From an uncultured Treponema sp. (GTDB lineage Bacteria; Spirochaetota; Spirochaetia; Treponematales; Treponemataceae): 17,150 nucleotides of DNA. Positions 1-7,296 of this stretch are shown one piece after another (within the stretch, counting starts at the first letter, position 1; the number at the start of each line of letters is the position of its first letter). The notes beneath the pieces were generated by a model. It had not been told where the DNA came from. It saw nothing but the letters and a program-made list of their open reading frames with translations, and made no database searches. A program made the translations under genes and the position numbers. The DNA lies in NCBI GenBank assembly GCA_937885235.1, contig CAKZZK010000014.1, forward strand, positions 1 through 17,150, written 5' to 3'.

Positions 1-332
1 AAAAAGTCCCTAAATTTTTAGGTGCTTAACTTGACAAAATCGCTTACGAATGACACCGAGACCGCTAATACTTTTGAAACTGGCTCGAAGGTAAAGTAAA
101 GCACATCATATCTGCAACCATCGTAAAAGATGACGCTATGGTTGCAATTACGACGCATGAGGAGCGGCTAAACCAAATTCTGAACAAAATGAAAAAAAAC
201 GGCATACTTTACGAGAAAGCACCCGGTTTGTGAGACGGCACTGTACAGATAACTCTGTAGCCGAAAACAGAAGCTCGCATAGCAAGTTCTATTATTTACT
301 ACTATATCAGATAGCTTAAAAATGTCAAGGTC
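1..332. other. AT-rich gene-poor stretch
   Basis: This stretch is visibly richer in A and T than the rest of the window and holds no complete recognisable gene. Its first part carries a short possible coding remnant on the plus strand (22-233, listed separately). The remaining ~100 bases before the diguanylate cyclase stop codon show no promoter, hairpin or repeat that I can support. The compositional change suggests a different origin or a decayed region. Confidence 0.5.
22..233 (+). pseudogene. possible frameshifted gene remnant
   Basis: Two short reading frames meet at an A/G-rich stretch near 88-99. The first runs from GTG at 22 to a TAA at 97-99 (VLNLTKSLTNDTETANTFE, then TGSKVK). The second is open from 78 to a TGA at 231-233 (51 codons, ending ILNKMKKNGILYEKAPGL). 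Joined by a one-base shift they give a continuous, plausibly coding sequence of about 70 residues with a charged C-terminal helix. I do not recognise the family. It could be a decayed gene, a sequencing frameshift, or chance reading frames in AT-rich DNA; no good start signal is visible. Confidence 0.25.
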
Positions 333-1490
333 TTATTCCGCGCCTGCCTGGCGGCGGGATTGCTTTTGGCGGTACAGGGCGGCATCGGCGGCGGCGAGAC
401 AGCGGCGGACGGCGTCGTCCTCGTTGCCAAGCCGGGCGTAGCCAATGCTCAGCGCCAAATCATAGGCAGAGCCTCGGGCCTTGTTTTTTTTCGTCACCGT
501 TTTGCGGATAAGCGCGCACAGCTCCGTCACTTCCTCCTCGTTTTCGGCAATGGCGGCGACGATGAACTCATCTCCGCCATAACGGGCAATGAAGTGCCGC
601 TTTGTACACATCGTGCATGCCTCCCTGAGGGAATCGGCAACACAGCGCAGGGCGTTGTCGCCCTCCAGATGCCCGTACTTGTCGTTTATGCCCTTGAACT
701 TATCCACGTCCATCATGAGCAGGTAGACGCGCGTCTCGGGGTGGTGGCGGGTGTTGATGAGGAAGCGCTTCAGCTCGTTCCTGTTGTTGAGCTGGGTGAG
801 CGGGTCTTGGGAAATCAAGTTGTCGAGGGAGTTCACATAGACGTAAATCATCGCCACCGTGCAGCCAAAGCAGAGGAGCGGCTCCTTGAGCTTGAGCGTC
901 TGGAGCACGGCGACAAGCGAGATGGCAAGCGGGTACACGCCTGCGGAGATGTACACATGCCTCCTCGTCGCGTTCTCCTTCTTGAAAGCCTCGTAAAATG
1001 CCCGGGCGGAAGCAATCAGCACGTAGAGCAGGGGAATGATGACCATCACCGCGTAGAGCCAGGTGGTGTGAATTTCTCCCCCGTCAAAGCCCCAGTAATT
1101 GAAGCGCTTTAAAAAGCCGAGCACGGCAAGGGTGACGGTGACGCAGGCGGGAATGGCACGCAGCAGCCTGCCGCGGAACGTCTTTACCCCGTCCAGTTCC
1201 AGCATCATCCCCAGATAGATGTACCAGTTGTACGCGCCGAAGGCTATTATGGAAAAGATGATGACATCCACCACATCGGCAAGCATCTCGTTTTTTGTCT
1301 GCACGGTGCCGCTGTACAAAAGCATCCACAGGCTGTCAAAGATAAAATACAGGATATGCAGGATGAGCACGCGGTCAAAGCAACGCTGCTTTTCCTGCCT
1401 GTCAACGCTCGTCAGGTTCTTGACCAGTATGAAGGCAAAGATCAGGAGGCAGACGATATTCGCCTCAACGTAAAAAAAAGCACTGTTCAT
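333..1490 (-). CDS. Membrane-bound diguanylate cyclase (GGDEF)
   Basis: This 385-residue protein likely makes cyclic di-GMP from two GTP. The N-terminal ~220 residues form about six to seven hydrophobic segments (a membrane sensor module of unrecognised type), followed by a GGDEF domain at about 228-378. The domain has the usual entry motif (DPLTQLNNR, about 229-237), the metal/substrate motif (MDVDKFKGINDKYGH) and an intact GGDEF at 305-309, so it should be catalytically competent. The usual inhibitory RxxD site, placed nine residues before the GG, reads TKRH here, so product inhibition at that site is probably lost. The start is supported by GGAG eight bases upstream. It is transcribed away from the neighbouring tRNA gene and appears monocistronic. 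Its input signal cannot be told from sequence. Confidence 0.93.
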   Translation of the reverse strand: MNSAFFYVEANIVCLLIFAFILVKNLTSVDRQEKQRCFDRVLILHILYFIFDSLWMLLYSGTVQTKNEMLADVVDVIIFSIIAFGAYNWYIYLGMMLELDGVKTFRGRLLRAIPACVTVTLAVLGFLKRFNYWGFDGGEIHTTWLYAVMVIIPLLYVLIASARAFYEAFKKENATRRHVYISAGVYPLAISLVAVLQTLKLKEPLLCFGCTVAMIYVYVNSLDNLISQDPLTQLNNRNELKRFLINTRHHPETRVYLLMMDVDKFKGINDKYGHLEGDNALRCVADSLREACTMCTKRHFIARYGGDEFIVAAIAENEEEVTELCALIRKTVTKKNKARGSAYDLALSIGYARLGNEDDAVRRCLAAADAALYRQKQSRRQAGAE

Positions 1491-1557
1491 GGAACATTCT
1501 CCAATAAAATGATGTCGGAACGCCCCGTGAAAACCCGCGAGTTTTTAGGACTTCCCA

Positions 1558-1586
1558 TTGACCAAAGAAAAACTTTTTGCTATAAT
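1558..1586 (+). promoter_or_regulatory. Near-consensus sigma-70 promoter for tRNA-Thr
   Basis: The -35 hexamer TTGACC (1558-1563) and the -10 hexamer TATAAT (1581-1586) are separated by exactly 17 bases. The expected transcription start near 1593 lies about 25 bases before the mature tRNA. This is one of the best housekeeping promoters in the window, as expected for a stable RNA gene. Confidence 0.85.
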
Positions 1587-1617
1587 TTTCGGTATATCCT
1601 TTGGTTTGCCAGAGTAT

Positions 1618-1690
1618 GCCAACTTAGCTCATCTGGTAGAGCAGCTCCCTCGTAAAGAGCAGGTGATCGGTTCAAGTCCGGTAGTTGGCT
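1618..1690 (+). tRNA. tRNA-Thr (anticodon CGT)
   Basis: A 73-base cloverleaf. The acceptor stem GCCAACT pairs with AGTTGGC. The D arm is GCTC/GAGC, and the anticodon loop is CTCGTAA with anticodon CGT, which reads the threonine codon ACG. The T arm has loop TTCAAGT. The anticodon stem (GCTCC/AGAGC) has one C-A mismatch at its loop-closing pair and the T stem has one T-G pair; both are tolerable. The discriminator base is T and CCA is not encoded, so CCA would be added enzymatically. It is preceded by a strong promoter. No clear terminator follows, only a weak inverted repeat. Confidence 0.9.
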
Positions 1691-1778
1691 TTTCCTAACA
1701 TACTATCATATACTGCCTAAGCGGAAAAAACAAGCCCGTCAAAAACAAAAATCTTTCACAAAACAGGGCATATTTCCG

Positions 1779-1807
1779 TTGCAATAATAGACAAAATCAA
1801 TTACAAT
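1779..1807 (+). promoter_or_regulatory. Promoter of the transporter-peptidase operon
   Basis: The -35 TTGCAA (1779-1784) and -10 TACAAT (1802-1807) are separated by 17 bases. The -10 ends only eight bases before the ATG of the transporter gene, so transcription should begin at about 1813-1816, on or next to the start codon. No Shine-Dalgarno sequence precedes that ATG, which fits a leaderless message. Confidence 0.65.
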
Positions 1808-1815
1808 ACAAGATT

Positions 1816-2607
1816 ATGAACTCTCCATCGGAAATCGCCAATACCTACGTCTCGGTCGGTATAGGCAAGACAAGACCTAGCTTTTTGAAAATGTTTGCGC
1901 TCGGCTGTCTGGCGGGCGCCTTTATAGCTTTCGGAGCGCTTGGAAGCTCCGTAGCGTCCTGCGGCATACAGCCGGCTGCCCTTGCCCGGGTGGTATCCGC
2001 TGCGGTATTCCCCATCGGACTGATGATGGTTCTCTGCGCGGGTTCCGAGCTGTTCACGGGGAACTGCCTTGTGCTCATCCCCGTGCTCACCAAACGGATT
2101 TCGCCCAAGGATATGCTGCTTGGCAACTGGCTTCCCGTCTATCTGGGCAACCTTGCGGGCAGCCTGCTCATCGCCCTGCTCGTTGTGTTCAGCCATACCC
2201 CCTCGCTCTACGGCGGAGAACTGGCAATGTCCATCGTGACTACGGCGACGAACAAGGTGCACATGAGCATTGTTGACGCCCTGCTCAAGGGAATTCTCTG
2301 CAATTTTATGGTCTGCATAGCCGTATGGATTTCATTCGGCGCGACAGATTCCATGGGGAAGATTGCAGGCCCTTACCTGCCGATATTCCTGTTTGTTCTT
2401 TGCGGATTTGAGCACTGTGTGGCCAATATGTACTTCATTCCCGTGGGTATACTCACTTCATGGGTATACAATATGCGGGCGGAAGGCTTGAACTGGCTCA
2501 CGTTCCTCTTTTTCAACCTGTTGCCGGTGACAATAGGCAACATAGTAGGGGGCTGCGGCATGGTAGGCTGTGTCTACTGGTACGTCTACCTTAAAGGAAG
2601 AAAATGA
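1816..2607 (+). CDS. Formate/nitrite transporter family protein (FocA/NirC type)
   Basis: A 263-residue inner-membrane channel of the FNT family, which moves small monovalent anions such as formate, nitrite or hydrosulfide as a pentamer. Family signatures are clear: the N-terminal MNSPSEIA start, the omega-loop motif GSELFTGN (76-83, with the gating-loop threonine T81), KGILCNFMVC from K158, GFEHCVANMYFIPVG with the central histidine H200, and NLLPVTIGNIVGG near the C-terminus. Length is normal for the family. The N-terminus matches family starts although no ribosome-binding site precedes it. The gene overlaps the next one by four bases (ATGA), so the two are co-transcribed. The substrate cannot be assigned from sequence; formate is plausible in a fermentative anaerobe. 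Confidence 0.93.
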   Translation: MNSPSEIANTYVSVGIGKTRPSFLKMFALGCLAGAFIAFGALGSSVASCGIQPAALARVVSAAVFPIGLMMVLCAGSELFTGNCLVLIPVLTKRISPKDMLLGNWLPVYLGNLAGSLLIALLVVFSHTPSLYGGELAMSIVTTATNKVHMSIVDALLKGILCNFMVCIAVWISFGATDSMGKIAGPYLPIFLFVLCGFEHCVANMYFIPVGILTSWVYNMRAEGLNWLTFLFFNLLPVTIGNIVGGCGMVGCVYWYVYLKGRK

Positions 2608-3512
2608 GGGGACATTCCGTCCGCTTCCGCATTCTTCTTTTCGCAGCGTGGCTTACGCTCAGCGGTGCTGTATTCCCGCAGGGTGTAAGCCACTCCATTT
2701 CCGACCTTTTCTATATTTCTGATTCATATCCCGACATCACTTTTTCCCTCAGCTATGACAGCGAAGTCCACGACTGGCTTGTAACCCTGCTCATTCCCGG
2801 CGCAAAAAACGAGGATTTGCGCGTGGAACAGCTCTACTGGGCAAACGGCAGTATGCTTCCCCGCGAAGAGCTTGAAAACAAGGACAAGTACTGGCCGGTG
2901 CTCTACGGCTATCCCGCTGAACTTGAGGATCCCGCCACGTTCAGCGAGGAAAAGAAGGAGGCCATCAAGCGCTACAGTTCCGCAGAAAACCGCAAGGACG
3001 GCGCGGGCGCTCCTATGTTTCTCTTTGACGCTATCTATGATTCAAAGACGAAGAAATCCCTTGAGTCGCACCTTGTCAGGATAACGTTCCTCGGGCATGC
3101 CGCTTCTGTGCACGAACGGGTAAAGGTGCCGCTCAAACGGGTGGAAGAGCGGATTCAGAAGCTTGCGAAGTCGAACAAGGAGGTGAAGGCCTTTGTGGAC
3201 GAAATCCGCTCTACGGATGCTTATTTCTGGCGCATCATAGCGGGCACAACGCGGAAGTCGTTCCACAGCCTTGGCATTGCGATGGACATTCTGCCCAAGA
3301 GTCAGCACGGGAAGCAGATATTCTGGAGCTGGGCTAAGGAGAAATATCCTGACACCTGGATGCTTATTCCTTTAAGCAGGCGGTGGATGCCGCCGGAGGG
3401 GGTTATCCGTATTTTTGAGGAAGAGGGCTTTGTCTGGGGAGGCAAGTGGACGATTTATGATAATATGCACTTTGAGTATCATCCGGAGCTTATTCGGTAT
3501 AATGGATTGTAG
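2604..3512 (+). CDS. Secreted M15-family peptidase (D-Ala-D-Ala carboxypeptidase-like)
   Basis: This 302-residue protein has a short basic N-terminus and a hydrophobic stretch (about residues 7-25) ending before VFPQG, consistent with a Sec signal peptide without a lipobox cysteine. The C-terminal ~100 residues carry M15 zinc-peptidase motifs: SFHSLGIAMD supplies zinc ligands H221 and D228, and NMHFEYHPE supplies H289 with the nearby glutamate. Such enzymes trim peptidoglycan stem peptides in the periplasm. The first ~190 residues are not a family domain I recognise and may be a substrate-positioning region. It starts inside the transporter stop codon, with a good Shine-Dalgarno sequence (AAGGAAG), and is followed by a terminator. 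DD-carboxypeptidase versus L-Ala-D-Glu endopeptidase specificity is undetermined. Confidence 0.85.
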   Translation: MRGHSVRFRILLFAAWLTLSGAVFPQGVSHSISDLFYISDSYPDITFSLSYDSEVHDWLVTLLIPGAKNEDLRVEQLYWANGSMLPREELENKDKYWPVLYGYPAELEDPATFSEEKKEAIKRYSSAENRKDGAGAPMFLFDAIYDSKTKKSLESHLVRITFLGHAASVHERVKVPLKRVEERIQKLAKSNKEVKAFVDEIRSTDAYFWRIIAGTTRKSFHSLGIAMDILPKSQHGKQIFWSWAKEKYPDTWMLIPLSRRWMPPEGVIRIFEEEGFVWGGKWTIYDNMHFEYHPELIRYNGL

Positions 3513-3520
3513 GGATTGGG

Positions 3521-3550
3521 AAGAAGGGCGCTCGATCGCCCTTCTTGTTT
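3521..3550 (+). terminator. Hairpin terminator after the M15 peptidase gene
   Basis: A perfect 10-base-pair stem (AAGAAGGGCG at 3521-3530 with CGCCCTTCTT at 3537-3546) encloses a six-base loop and is followed by GTTTGT. It begins nine bases past the peptidase stop codon. It also sits beyond the end of the converging lgt gene, but on that strand no T-tract follows, so it probably works best for the plus-strand operon. Confidence 0.8.
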
Positions 3551-3593
3551 GTACGTGCAAACTCCCATTTATTTAGTTTAGTCCCAAAACATA

Positions 3594-4589
3594 TTAATGA
3601 CGCCGTTTTTTTCCGTGCACCCGCAGCCAGAGAATGAACATAAGCAGAAGCCCGCCTGCCATCATCAGGAAGCAGAGCACCTGACCGGTGGAGATGTCGA
3701 AGAGGGAGCTGTTTTGGTAGAGCACTTTGTTGCCGCTCGGGCTCAGGCGGTAGCCAAGGTCGCCGTCGGGCTCGCGGAAGTATTCTATGACGAAGCGCAC
3801 TGCTCCGTAGCCTATCGTGTAGAGGCAGCTGAGGAAGCCATCAAAGGGCTTGTGCTTCCGCACTGTCCAGAGCAGAGCCCACAGGAGCACGCCCTCAAAG
3901 AGCGCTTCGTAGAGCTGGCTGGGGTGGCGCGGCAGGTTTATGAGCTTCTGTCCCTCGATGGCAAGCCCGCACTGTGCTGCGAAAGCCTGCACCCAGTCAA
4001 GGCTTGCGGAAAAAGGCTCACTTTCCTCCGCGCGGGGAAAGAGCATGCCCCACGGCATGGTGGTGATGCGCCCGTAAAGCTCCCCGTTCATAAAGTTGCC
4101 TATGCGTCCGAACGTATAGCCCAGAGGGATTGCCACGCACATGGCGTCCGCCCACTTCCAGAGCGGCTTTCTGTGCAGGAGGCACCACAGTATCATGCCG
4201 AAGCCTCCGCCGATGAAGCCCCCGTGGTAGGACATGCCCGCAAGCCCCGTAAAGCGCTTGGTAACGCTGTCAAAGGGCCAGAAAATGAGCCATGGCTTTT
4301 GCCAGTAGATGCCGCTCGTGTCGTAGACGAGGGTAGAGAAAATCCGAGCACCTATAATAAGGAAGAAAATGCCGCAGGCAATGAAGCTGAAGATGTCGTC
4401 CTCGCTTGCCTTCTGCCCGGGACTATCGAGAGCGCCTTCTTTCAGCTCCCGCTTGAGGACGGCAAAGGCGGTGACGAATGCGAAAATGTACATCAGCCCG
4501 TACCAGCGGATGAGTCCGAGGACGGGGACGCCGGGGAAAAGTTCCGGGTGTATCCACGAGGGATAGCGTATGTAGAGTGGCAGTATCAT
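3594..4589 (-). CDS. lgt: Prolipoprotein diacylglyceryl transferase
   Basis: A 331-residue multi-spanning inner-membrane enzyme that transfers diacylglyceryl from phosphatidylglycerol to the lipobox cysteine of prolipoproteins, the first step of lipoprotein maturation. The Lgt signature GRIGNFMNGELYGR is at about 161-174. Also present are SYHGG (H122-G124), RWYGLMY near residue 28, LPRHPSQLYEA and RFVIEYFREPD, all typical of the family. At least seven hydrophobic segments are visible. It is somewhat longer than many Lgt proteins because of loop insertions around 185-215 and 275-300. It starts four bases after the stop of the ParA/MinD-like gene, so the two are one transcription unit. The GH13 protein later in this window is a predicted substrate. 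Confidence 0.96.
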   Translation of the reverse strand: MILPLYIRYPSWIHPELFPGVPVLGLIRWYGLMYIFAFVTAFAVLKRELKEGALDSPGQKASEDDIFSFIACGIFFLIIGARIFSTLVYDTSGIYWQKPWLIFWPFDSVTKRFTGLAGMSYHGGFIGGGFGMILWCLLHRKPLWKWADAMCVAIPLGYTFGRIGNFMNGELYGRITTMPWGMLFPRAEESEPFSASLDWVQAFAAQCGLAIEGQKLINLPRHPSQLYEALFEGVLLWALLWTVRKHKPFDGFLSCLYTIGYGAVRFVIEYFREPDGDLGYRLSPSGNKVLYQNSSLFDISTGQVLCFLMMAGGLLLMFILWLRVHGKKRRH

Positions 4590-4593
4590 GATG

Positions 4594-5739
4594 TCAGACC
4601 TTGTATCCTTGTTTTGCGGCTTCCACGATTTTTTTCTTCAGCAGCGTGTTCTCGTTGCGCAGACGGGTCAGCTCAAACTGCTGCTGCTTGATGAGCTCCG
4701 CAAGCTCCCCTGCGGAAAGCGCGCCTGTTCCGGCAAGCTCTTCCACATAGCTCATCCTTGCCTCAAAGTCGTCAGTCGCTTCTTCGGCGGCAAGGTCAAA
4801 GGAGGCGTCTGTTGCCTGCGTTATGTCGTAGCTGTCGCCGAAAGAAAGCGTTTCGGACTGCATGATTTTTTCCGCGATGCGGCCGATTGCCTGTGCTATG
4901 ATGGACTGGGGTTTGTAGACCACGACGGGCAGGCGGGAGGCAAGCGCCTTGTCCTGCATGGTGTCGCGGTAAATGACGCCGAGGTGCTCGATGTCAAGTC
5001 CGAGGTACTGCTGGCAGGAACGGCGTATCTTTATGGCGCGGTCTGCGTCTTTGGGGTCGTCTATCATGTTGAGCACGAGGCGCGGGTGGAAGCGTGCCAT
5101 GCGGGACTTGAAGAGCGCCGCGCTCGGCGGGTCGGTCTTTTCCAGCGTTTCCACGAGTTTGGGGATATAGAGCCTTTGCAGGGAAGCAGAATCTTTCCGC
5201 AGAGTTTCCAGATAGCTGTATGCGGGGGAGCCTTTTGCAAAGGTGTTGTACATCATGCGGAATACGATGTTTTTGAGGAAAAGGTAGCCGTTCAGCGTCG
5301 CCGTGACGGTGGGAGCTGTGACGACTATGCCCTGCGGAGACAGCAGGAACATATCGAGTATGGTCAGGTGTGTACCTGCGCCGAGGTCCAGTATGAGATA
5401 GTCCGCATTGAGCGAGGTGAACTGCCTGATCAGGTCATTCTTCTTATTCGTCTTCAGCGAGGAAAGCCCCGGAATCTCTGAATCCCCCGCGATGAAAGAG
5501 ACGTTTTTATAATCCGTGCCGGCAATCAGGTCTGTAAAAGAGGTCTGCCCGGTGAGGTAGGTACCCAGCCCCGTCTTTGGGGAATTCTGTCCGATGACGA
5601 GGTGGAGGTTCGATGCCCCGAGGTCTAAATCCACAAGGATGACTTTTTTGCCTGCCTGCCCGAGCGTGATTGCAAGGTTTGCGCTGAGGAGGCTCTTGCC
5701 TACACCGCCCTTGCCGCTGGCAACTGGTATTATCTGCAT
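4594..5739 (-). CDS. ParA/MinD-family P-loop ATPase with C-terminal coiled coil
   Basis: A 381-residue SIMIBI ATPase. The deviant Walker A motif KGGVGKS is at residues 10-16, VDLDLGASNLH at about 36-46 contains the switch aspartates, and Walker B reads DYLILDLGAGT. It resembles the MinD/FlhG branch more than plasmid ParA. The last ~35 residues form a charged heptad-like helix (LIKQQQFELTRLRNENTLL), a probable coiled coil not found in standard MinD. I chose the start at 5739 (MQIIPVASGKGG) instead of an in-frame ATG at 5790: it gives the normal ParA N-terminus, and a TATAAT box lies seven bases upstream of it. The role could be polar positioning, flagellar number control or envelope organisation; neighbours lgt and the divergent protease lean towards the envelope, but this is inference. 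Confidence 0.85.
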   Translation of the reverse strand: MQIIPVASGKGGVGKSLLSANLAITLGQAGKKVILVDLDLGASNLHLVIGQNSPKTGLGTYLTGQTSFTDLIAGTDYKNVSFIAGDSEIPGLSSLKTNKKNDLIRQFTSLNADYLILDLGAGTHLTILDMFLLSPQGIVVTAPTVTATLNGYLFLKNIVFRMMYNTFAKGSPAYSYLETLRKDSASLQRLYIPKLVETLEKTDPPSAALFKSRMARFHPRLVLNMIDDPKDADRAIKIRRSCQQYLGLDIEHLGVIYRDTMQDKALASRLPVVVYKPQSIIAQAIGRIAEKIMQSETLSFGDSYDITQATDASFDLAAEEATDDFEARMSYVEELAGTGALSAGELAELIKQQQFELTRLRNENTLLKKKIVEAAKQGYKV

Positions 5740-5746
5740 AAAATCG

Positions 5747-5798
5747 ATTATATCACAATATTTAAACTCTTGCATAGACATAAAAAACAACGTATGAT
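5747..5798. promoter_or_regulatory. Face-to-face divergent promoters sharing one -35 hexamer
   Basis: On the plus strand TTGCAT (5770-5775), 17 bases, then TATGAT (5793-5798) drives the S41 protease gene. On the minus strand the same six bases read ATGCAA and, after exactly 17 bases, lead to TATAAT (5747-5752) for the ATPase gene. Both -10 boxes are good and both -35 matches are weak (3 of 6). Both -10 boxes end six or seven bases before their start codons, so both transcripts would be leaderless or nearly so, and polymerase could occupy only one direction at a time. Confidence 0.55.
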
Positions 5799-5804
5799 GG
5801 AGGA

Positions 5805-7292
5805 ATGAACAAATTTACCCATTCTCTATCAGTAGCGAAGAAGGCCCTCAAAGTTACGGTGGGGCTTTTTGTCTTCTCTCTTATGGCCTCGCAGTGTTTT
5901 GCCCAGTCTCCCTCTGATACGGCGGGCAAGAGCCGCCGCGACAGGGAATATCTACAGCTTATCAATTCTCTCTACTGTTATATACAGCAGAATTACGTGG
6001 AAGAGGTTGATCCTGAGCTGCTGTACCAAGGTGCAATCAAGGGGATGCTGGACTCTTTGGGAGACCCCTATTCCTCCTATCTGTCCAAGAATGATTGGAG
6101 GAGTCTTTCCGATACGACTTCCGGCTCCTTTGGCGGCGTGGGGCTTTCAATCTCTAAGCCTGCGGAAAGCACGCCCGGCAAGCCTTCGTATGTGGAGGTC
6201 GCACAGCCGATTGACGACTCTCCGGGAGACCGCGCCGGCATACAGCCCGGTGACAAGATAATCAAGATAGACGGGGTGGATACCTCTACCATCACGATGA
6301 ACGAGGTGCTCGGCATGCTGCGCGGCACGGTGGGAGAGCCGGTGACGGTGACAATCCTGCGCGGCAAGGCTATGGAATTTGACCGCACGCTGGTTCGTGC
6401 CATCATCGAGAACCCCACGGTGAAGTACGGCATGATACGCGACACGGGCTATATCCGCATTTCTGAATTCTCCACAAATACGGCGGACAGGGTGCAGGAT
6501 GCCATAGACTCTTTCAGGCGGGCGAATTACAAGTCTCTCGTTATAGACCTCCGCAACAATGGCGGCGGGCTTTTGGCTGCGGCGGTGAACATCGCTGACA
6601 AATTCATTGACAACGGCATCATCGTCTCCACAAAGAGCCGCATTCCCTACGAAAACAATGAGTTCAAGGCTTCCGCCCGCAAGACAACGGTGGATCCTTC
6701 TATTCCGGTCATCGTGCTCATCAACCGCGCCTCTGCAAGCGCGAGCGAGATACTCGCCGGTGCGCTCAAGGACACTCACCGCGCCTATCTGGTGGGGGAG
6801 CGCTCTTTCGGCAAGGGGAGCGTGCAGATTCCCACCGAGCTCATCGACAACGATGGCTTTAAAATCACGGTGGCAAAGTACTATTCGCCGAGCGATGTGA
6901 ACATTGACAAGACCGGCATTCCCCCTGACAGGGAAGTGCCCTACGAGACTTTCTCCGAGGACGAGGAGAAGGCGTATGCAGCCCTCATGGAAAGCACGGA
7001 AATTGCCGACTATGTGGAGGAGCATCCGGGCATGGAGGATGTGGATATCGGCAGCTATGCCGTGGACTTGCAGAAGAAGTATGATCTTGACCTGAGGATT
7101 TTGCGCAAGGCTGTACGCAACGAGGTGTACCGAACGAGAAAAGCCCTGCCCTATGATCTTGACTATGACCTGCAGCTTTCTGCCGCCTTGGAGATTTTCA
7201 AGAGCGAGGATGTCCGCGCCTTGCTTGGCCAGACTAAGACCCTCAAGGAAATTCAGGAGGAGTCCGAAAACAAGGTGACGGCAAAAAAATAA
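5805..7292 (+). CDS. Carboxy-terminal processing protease (S41, CtpA/Prc type)
   Basis: A 495-residue exported serine protease. Residues 1-33 form a signal peptide (basic start, hydrophobic core, SQCFAQ cleavage region). A PDZ domain (about 105-190, with GGVGLSI and AGIQPGDKIIKIDG) precedes the S41 catalytic core: RNNGGGL, the ASASASEI region with catalytic serine S312, and SFGKGSVQ with the general-base lysine K337, 25 residues later as usual in this family. A C-terminal helical extension of ~100 residues follows. These proteases trim or degrade periplasmic proteins from their C-termini. GGAGGA abuts the ATG too closely for normal spacing. It heads an apparent operon with the RNA methyltransferase gene four bases downstream. 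Confidence 0.94.
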   Translation: MNKFTHSLSVAKKALKVTVGLFVFSLMASQCFAQSPSDTAGKSRRDREYLQLINSLYCYIQQNYVEEVDPELLYQGAIKGMLDSLGDPYSSYLSKNDWRSLSDTTSGSFGGVGLSISKPAESTPGKPSYVEVAQPIDDSPGDRAGIQPGDKIIKIDGVDTSTITMNEVLGMLRGTVGEPVTVTILRGKAMEFDRTLVRAIIENPTVKYGMIRDTGYIRISEFSTNTADRVQDAIDSFRRANYKSLVIDLRNNGGGLLAAAVNIADKFIDNGIIVSTKSRIPYENNEFKASARKTTVDPSIPVIVLINRASASASEILAGALKDTHRAYLVGERSFGKGSVQIPTELIDNDGFKITVAKYYSPSDVNIDKTGIPPDREVPYETFSEDEEKAYAALMESTEIADYVEEHPGMEDVDIGSYAVDLQKKYDLDLRILRKAVRNEVYRTRKALPYDLDYDLQLSAALEIFKSEDVRALLGQTKTLKEIQEESENKVTAKK

Positions 7293-7296
7293 GTCC

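Noticed and set aside
1690..1725. TTTTCC...GGAAAA inverted repeat after the tRNA as a terminator
   Set aside because: The stem is only six base pairs with a 24-base loop and no T-tract, so it is too weak to call.
3597..4691. Long plus-strand reading frame of 364 codons opposite lgt
   Set aside because: It lies antisense to a clear lgt gene and the end of the ATPase gene, has low-complexity composition and no family motifs; it is a by-product of GC-rich codon use.
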